DNA from: Panicum virgatum
Taxonomy: Eukaryota; Streptophyta; Magnoliopsida; Poales; Poaceae
Direction: 5' to 3'
DNA length: 64,000 bases
Assembly: GCF_016808335.1 (NCBI RefSeq)
Contig: NC_053139.1
Location: 39,676,464 to 39,740,463, forward strand
Position 1 is the first letter of the stretch. Every line of letters starts with the position of its first letter. The translations under genes and the position numbers were made by a program. The notes under the pieces were generated by a model. It did no database searches and had not been told where the DNA came from. It saw only the letters and a program-made list of their open reading frames with translations. This document shows, in pieces, positions 58,801 to 64,000 of this stretch.

Positions 58801-59036
58801 ATGCTGGAGCTGGAGGCCGAAATCCTCCAGCAGCAGCAGGAAGAACGAAGAAATCGGCAGCCCCACACCGGTGGAAATGAGCGAAACAAACAGCACAAAT
58901 TCCCCGGTGCGCAGATCGCGGAAGGGAACCGAGCCAGCTCAAATTCCCCAGGCGGTCTTCCGTGGACTCCACCCAAGCAGGCGGCGCACCACGTTTAGCT
59001 CCGCCTCGGTCTGGAAACGGCAGGGATGAACGAGGG
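55878..59036 (-). pseudogene. Antisense gene of the Gypsy element
   Basis: Reading from about 59036 on the minus strand, a frame with VPFRDLRTGEFVLFVSLIS, HLTPHSILLTSIFIHLCEMF and VGVRPCVIFF resembles the putative gypsy-type transposon domain (Transposase_28). It is followed by a Trp-rich DRKWEDWRREW segment, then a low-complexity part. A candidate intron (donor GGG|GTAAGT at 57486, acceptor TTTGCCAG|G at 57409) connects toward a frame at 57482-57024. A strongly charged coiled-coil frame runs 56945-55878, with stops at 56634 and 56424. An in-frame TGA lies at 58939-58941 and a stop at 57592. The protein's role is unknown. Not all exon joins can be resolved by eye. Confidence 0.7.
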
Positions 59037-59690
59037 ACATCATTTTGCAGTGGAGGCGAGGAACAATCTGCGCAGAAGAGCAAGGGGAGAGGAGGCTCGA
59101 AAGCAAAGGGGCACAAGGGCTTGGAAGGAAGAAGGCGAACACGAAAAGGAAGCTGCGTTCAGCGGCACGGTCCTTTAGTATAGCCTGACCAATCCGGCGC
59201 GCCCCGAAACCGTCGCTGGAAGTCAAGCGACACTCATGCCTAGAGTTAGACGCCTAGTCCATGACAGGGGGGCCCAGGCCCACCTATCATGAGACGCGGG
59301 TAACAAGTGAAGGTGTAAAAAAGCAGGATCTGAACCGTCGCCCGCGCACTAAGCGAGGCGAAAGCTGAGCTGATGTGCGCGCATGAAGCGCTGGCAAGAC
59401 CAGACTTTTCGGGAGCTGCGCTGGTGGTAAAAATTCCATTTACCCTGGCCGCAACAATGCCGAGCGTCGCTCGCATGACTAGGTGTACCACTGTGTGTGG
59501 GGGCCACGAGTCAGTGAGCCGTTGCGATGTGATAAGGCAGCGAGAAATCCGATGGATGGTCGAAGCCGGACAAGACTCCTGCAACGCACATAGTCGAGCG
59601 CTGGAAGAAACCAAGTTGATCGAAGCAAGGTCACAGTAGTGGCCCCACCTTCGGGTTCGTAGCCTCTCCCGAGGTGGGCTCGGGGGCCAC

Positions 59691-60771
59691 TGTCGGTACC
59701 CGGGACCGGGGTACCCCCTCCTTCTACGTCTGGGCAAGGACTCGCGTAGTTATCCTAAACTACGCGCTGAAGAGCAGAGCAGCCGGACCCCTGCGGTCCG
59801 GAGTCCACCTCGCCGGGCCAGTGGCCCCGGACCTGCTCTCTGCTCGGGGGAGGGTCCGGTGGCGCCACGTGTCCCAGAGAAGGCAGCGCCCGGCGCAGAT
59901 AGCCGGGGGTCCCCGGACCACCCCGGCGCGCGGGGAACCAGCATTTCACCCAGGAGGTGTCCGGAGCCGCCACATGTCCGCGGGCGCGGGCACGAGTCTT
60001 CCGCCGGAAGACTCGCCCACCCACCGCATTTAATGCGGGAGGCTGAGGCGTGCTCTGTTGCCGCAGAGCACGGGGCCGCCTTTGCCAGACTCCACTATTG
60101 GTCGCGTATTACCAAGGTGCACAGTGCAGCCGCAGGCGCCGCGCGCACCGTGCACGTTAGTCTGCCGCATTAAATGGATGCGATGGCACGACCCTTTCCA
60201 TCATGCCGCCTACGCCGCAAGCTATGCGGCATGAACAGCATGCGTGGCACAGCCTACCCGGCTAGCTGCAAGCGCCGCACCAACATGACAGGGCAAGACC
60301 ACGCCGATCGGAGGGTCTGGGCCGGTCAGTACATCCATACGGACGAGGCAGCGAAATGCCGGAATAAGATCTTCCCCAGGCGTAGCACCATAATAGCGCT
60401 ATACGTTATGTTATTTAAATACATCCACATTGGGCCCACCTGTTGGGGTCCCAACGGTTATGTACGTGCCTCCCTTTGACTATGAAAGGAGAGCACACGC
60501 TATTCTCAAAAAAGGTGGACTCACACTCTCTCCCTCACACTCTCAGCTCACCAGCTAGAACCACTCCCGAGCAATCTCTTGTGAGCACAGGCAATACAAC
60601 ACACAGTGGATGTAGGGTATTACGCTCCGACGGCCCGAACCACTCTAAACCTTCTGTGTTCATCGTGTTCTTGCATCTAGATCGGACTAATCCTAGCTAC
60701 CCCCGGAGTTCATTCTCCCTCAGAGCTTAGACGGGTGCATTCTGCCACCCGGCTGGGTTTACCACCCGACA
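59691..60771 (+). repeat. Gypsy 3' LTR
   Basis: The LTR is 1081 bp, starts TGTCGGTACCCGGGACC and ends CCACCCGACA. It aligns along its whole length with 46103-47186. Confidence 0.92.
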
Positions 60772-60776
60772 GAACG

Positions 60777-61885
60777 CCTCGGGTTTTTTTGGAGTTGAGT
60801 TACTGTAGCAACCGACCCGCCAATGAAAATGCATTTTTAGGGGCGAGTCCGCCCGTACAAATAATTTTCAAATTTATTTTAAAAATTCATTTAACTAAAA
60901 AAAGCAAAACACATCAAAAAAGTGAAATTTTTACCATAGGCCTATTTAAATTTGTAGAGCAAGAAAAAAATATCAAAAGTATATTTCAGTGTATATAATG
61001 ATTATGTCTTGAGTTGTATGAGATAGTAGAGTGAGTGAGTTATACATTATGTTTTTACACTATTAACCATTATATATGCTAAAATCTGATTTTTTTATAT
61101 ATTTTTGTAAAGTTCTACGAGTCAAAAAAGGCTTATGATAAAAATTTCACCTTTTTGGATGTGGTTTGCTATATATTTCCATTTAAACAAAATTTCAAAT
61201 AGAAAAATTATTTGTAGGAGCAGATAGAGGGGTCACGCGCCCCTAGAAATCCATTTGTAGGATTTTTAGGGGCGGGTGACCCCTCCACTAGCCCCCTCCC
61301 CTCCCTTGCTGCGGCGTGGCACTCGGTGGAGGCTGTGGCGCGGTGGCGGCGCAGCGTCCGGCGGCGCGGCTCGGTGGGGTGGCAGGGACAAAGGCTGCTA
61401 GCACTCATCCGCTTGGGGTGGCTGATGGTGGAGCTTAGCTTCGGCGACGTGGACAGCGTGGCCCTCTGCAAGATCTAGCAATGCCCCCGCATGTGCCAAT
61501 AGGGGAGCCGCCGCCGCCTCCGCGGCGTCATCGGTCGGGCGCAACCATGCAAGAGAAAGCAGCCAACGCCGCAGATGATGACCCAGCAGGCGGCGCGAGG
61601 CTGGGCATCCGGCGGCGGCAAGTGGGGCCTGTCGGCGGCGCGCGGGGCGGCAACACGTGGCGGCAACGGCTCGGAGCAGCTGTTGGCTTTTTTACTTTTT
61701 TATTCGATCGGTTGGGGCGGCTGACACCGTGACTCGCTCCTGAAAATCTATTTCTAGGAGTGGGTGAGGTTATGATCCATCCCAAGAAATATTTTTTATA
61801 CCCACTCCTGCAAACACAACATTTATAGTTGTGGAAAGCAGCGGCGGGTAGCCCACACCCCTGCAAAGTGTTTTTTGTAATAGTG
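60777..61885. repeat. Right part of the CACTA element
   Basis: AT-rich arms flank a GC-rich core (61260-61730). The sequence ATTTTTAGGGGCG occurs near 60832 and again near 61262. Weak inverted symmetry is visible between 60860-60930 and 61130-61210 (AAATTTTTAC/GTGAAATTTTT against AAAAATTTCACC). No coding domain is seen. Confidence 0.6.
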
Positions 61886-61888
61886 AAT

Positions 61889-62449
61889 TTAGAACGCAGA
61901 AAGAAGAACTTATTAGGATTTCGGTGGTGCATCACCATCCTCACGTACCATCCGGTCCTATCTAGTGCCTCCATGTTTTTGGCGGCTCCTTGGCAAGGAC
62001 AAATTTTGGCTCCTTTGCAAGGACTGTTCCTCTTTCCCAGCAATCATGTAAACCTTTTCCCCTCTCCAACCGGAACAACGTACACATAGATTATTAGCAT
62101 GTAGCAAACCACACCATTCCTTCTTAGCAGCAGCCACACTACAAAAACCAAGCTAGGTAGCAGGTCACGTACATGATGATTTTGTCATTGGATCTTTAGC
62201 TCTGAGGACATGAAAAGGCCCTGATTGGTGATGTTCCACTCAACACTAGCAGCAAAGGTGGTGCCATTAGAATAGTGCCGAAGCTGCAGCCCCTGCGGCC
62301 GCCACTGAGAACGAAGAAAGGGTTTTTCTTCACCCTGTTGTGGGGTACAATTCGGTCCGCTTTATTTAGTGTGGCTGTGGTCATTGCAGCCGTATGTTGG
62401 TCGTCCAATGTGGGTCACGCGCAAGGGTTTGGGTCACTTTGGGACTAAA
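61889..62449. other. Intergenic sequence
   Basis: I see no convincing gene or repeat here. The longest frames are about 86 codons and lack domains. Confidence 0.4.
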
Positions 62450-62675
62450 ACAACTCTTCGTTTCAAATTATATGTCGTTTGATTTTTTTACCCTAAATTT
62501 GACCACTCGCTTTATTTAAAAATTTATGCAAAATATCACTTCTTTTATTGTAGGTTGCTTTATCAATACAAAATCTTTAACAATGACTTAAATTTGGCAA
62601 TGTTTGCACAAATTTTTTGAATAAGACGAGTGGTCAAACTTAGAGTCAAAAAATCAAACGAAGAATGGAGGCAGT
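62450..62675. mobile_element. Stowaway-like MITE
   Basis: The left end CTCTTCGTTTCAAATTATAT and the right end, reverse-complemented, CTGCCTCCATTCTTCGTTTG share CTTCGTTT. Inside, AATTTGACCACTCG faces CGAGTGGTCAAACTT. The structure fits the Stowaway/Mariner MITEs of grasses. It is non-coding. Confidence 0.6.
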
Positions 62676-64000
62676 ATATATTAGGTATATATATAACATG
62701 GAGTATATATACATAAATGATATATATATCTTGTGGATCCAGAACAAAACTACGTGGGCTGACGCATGCATGGAGTCACACTCCACACTTGGGACCAAAC
62801 AATATTGCGTGAACACAGCTTGAGGGTAGAGAACAACCAATTTATACTTGGGGCCAAACAATTTAATGTATGTTGACTTATTTCAAGTTCAAGGATGGAA
62901 AAAGCAACATTACTGGTTTTGGGTTTAATTTGTTGTGTTTCTTAGTGTTCTTCCTACTACAATTTCAAGACCAGCAAAATCAGTAGCATGTCCTAAACGA
63001 AAGTTTAGTGCCTACATACGGATTTTATGCATGGGAAGAAAAGCATTATCTAATAAGCATAGGAAAACACATTAAGAGGTTAATCAGCTCCAAATTGTCC
63101 AGTGGATTGGGGGTTGTTAATAAATAGACAGTCGTTACTTACAAAAATATATTTAATAAAGTTCGAGAGATTCATGACCTTTTGGCTATTGTGACTTTGT
63201 GAGGGCCCGGATGCACTTCGTCGTCACCCGCGTAAACATGATTTCACAGTTGGCGTAAAAAAATGTTCATGCTGTTAAAAAAAGTCACAACTATATATCT
63301 GAATAATCCAACATCCACTAGCTTGTAGCAGCTAGGAACGGTTAGGCGTTTTGGTTGCACACATGCATGCCTTCTTCCGGAAAGTGCAGGGATGGGATAG
63401 GATCAAGAGTAGGCTCGATTACGTGTGGATATGCTTGACCAAGAATTATCAATGTGTGCTTGTATGGTTAGTTAGTGACCCTACTAATCTCGTATTCTGC
63501 TCATGTGCCTCCTCATGCTGCTTTGGTCACCATATCGTCACCCCTTTTCGATGCTCATGATGAAGAGCAGATGCAGCTAGCCATGCAGGTAGCGTCTGGC
63601 CTCACTTGCATCTGGGGGAAGCATAGGCTGTAGCTAGTAGGCCGGGCACAACCTTCCTTAATCCTTATCCTGCGTGCAACAATTGTTTTTTTCTTTCAAA
63701 GATTGAGGACAAAGGTGCAGGCCTCAAAGCATGCGTACTCACAATTTTATTCTCACTTTGACCATTGATTAACAATAATACAGACGCGAAATCCAAAGAT
63801 GTATTCCTGTCTGATTCACGCGCACTAGCTAGCTTTAAAATACTTAAAGATACTAGTACACTTTGTCATGGACAAAATGAACAAGTTCTCTTCAGATACG
63901 TGTGGTTGCCATGACTTTGCATGGTATGGAGAGTTGGCTTGGTATTTTCTTTATTTTTTCCACATATGCCTTGTGAAGAGCACAAAGTGGATCCTACGAC
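62676..64000. other. Right-edge AT-rich intergenic DNA
   Basis: A TATATA-rich microsatellite lies at 62675-62735. Frames are short (longest 71 codons). I see no gene. Confidence 0.4.

Larger units (their letters stand above)
46103..60771 (+). mobile_element. Gypsy LTR retrotransposon, Tat/Retand-like, 14.7 kb
   Basis: The element is flanked by GAACG (46098-46102 and 60772-60776). The LTRs are 1084 and 1081 bp, start TGTCGGTAC and end CCCGACA. The order gag, protease, RT, RNase H, integrase is Gypsy. A 5-kb region between integrase and the 3' LTR with a long antisense reading frame is characteristic of the Tat group (family knowledge). A purine-rich GGGCTCGGGGGCCAC precedes the 3' LTR. RT and RNase H are separated by a nested solo LTR. 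Multiple stops make it non-autonomous. Confidence 0.93.
46074..61885. mobile_element. Small CACTA (CMC/EnSpm) element split by the Gypsy element
   Basis: The left end is CTCTACAACAAAAACGATTT and the right end, reverse-complemented, is CACTATTACAAAAAACACTT. They form a CACTA-type terminal repeat with the left tip mutated from CACTA to CTCTA. Both ends are flanked by AAT (46071-46073 and 61886-61888), a 3-bp CACTA duplication. Excluding the Gypsy insertion the element is about 1.1 kb. Subterminal motifs such as TTTTTAGGGGCGGGTGACCC and CCTAGAAATCCATTTGTAGG suit CACTA subterminal repeats. It has no transposase, so it is non-autonomous. Confidence 0.75.

Overview
This is a nuclear stretch of a grass genome, most likely a panicoid such as a relative of sorghum, millet or switchgrass (inference). 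The signs are spliced plant genes with GC-rich first exons, many MITEs, nested LTR retrotransposons, a CACTA element and a PIF/Harbinger element. Four host genes are well supported: a chloroplast type II peroxiredoxin (PRXIIE, minus, 5964-6656), a nine-exon CSLA mannan synthase (plus, 29140-33280), an intronless PPR protein (minus, 35030-36316) and a nine-exon KT/HAK/KUP potassium transporter (minus, 36635-40798). From memory, rice chromosome 6 carries PRXIIE-1, CSLA9 and HAK10 at adjacent loci. The window therefore looks like that conserved block, swollen here by transposons.

Left third (1-20 kb). A candidate plastid-targeted protein gene lies at 658-1282 (minus). The PRXIIE gene is flanked by partial inverted duplications of its own surroundings: 3066-4735 mirrors its promoter side, and 5036-5833 is mirrored again at 27563-28419. 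Comparing these copies gives filled and empty sites for three insertions. Next comes an 800-bp foldback element. Two tandem members of an uncharacterised grass family follow, each broken by an independent retroelement: a solo LTR (11609-12701) in the first and a complete Copia element with 105-bp LTRs (13362-18923) in the second.

Middle (20-46 kb). A 5'-truncated LINE and a 3.5-kb Harbinger relic (TTA target duplication, transposase lacking its DDE half) precede the CSLA-PPR-HAK block. Three related MITEs sit in and just after CSLA. From 43.4 to 45.3 kb is an LTR-like region containing an unusual array of GTCGGTT/AACCGGTG palindromic motifs.

Right third (46-64 kb). A small CACTA element (46074-61885) is split by a 14.7-kb Gypsy element (46103-60771, TSD GAACG). 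The Gypsy element is itself split by a 1.49-kb solo LTR of another family (50792-52278, TSD CCCCG). The Gypsy element carries a long decayed antisense gene with candidate splice sites between pol and the 3' LTR. Its sense-strand nonsense codons all look like C-to-T changes. The last 2 kb is AT-rich with one Stowaway-like MITE.

I found no credible new defence, biosynthetic or regulatory system. The most interesting material is structural: the antisense retroelement gene, the nested insertions, the foldback, the palindrome array and the inverted duplications around PRXIIE. No similarity search or expression data were available, so family names rest on motifs and gene structure.
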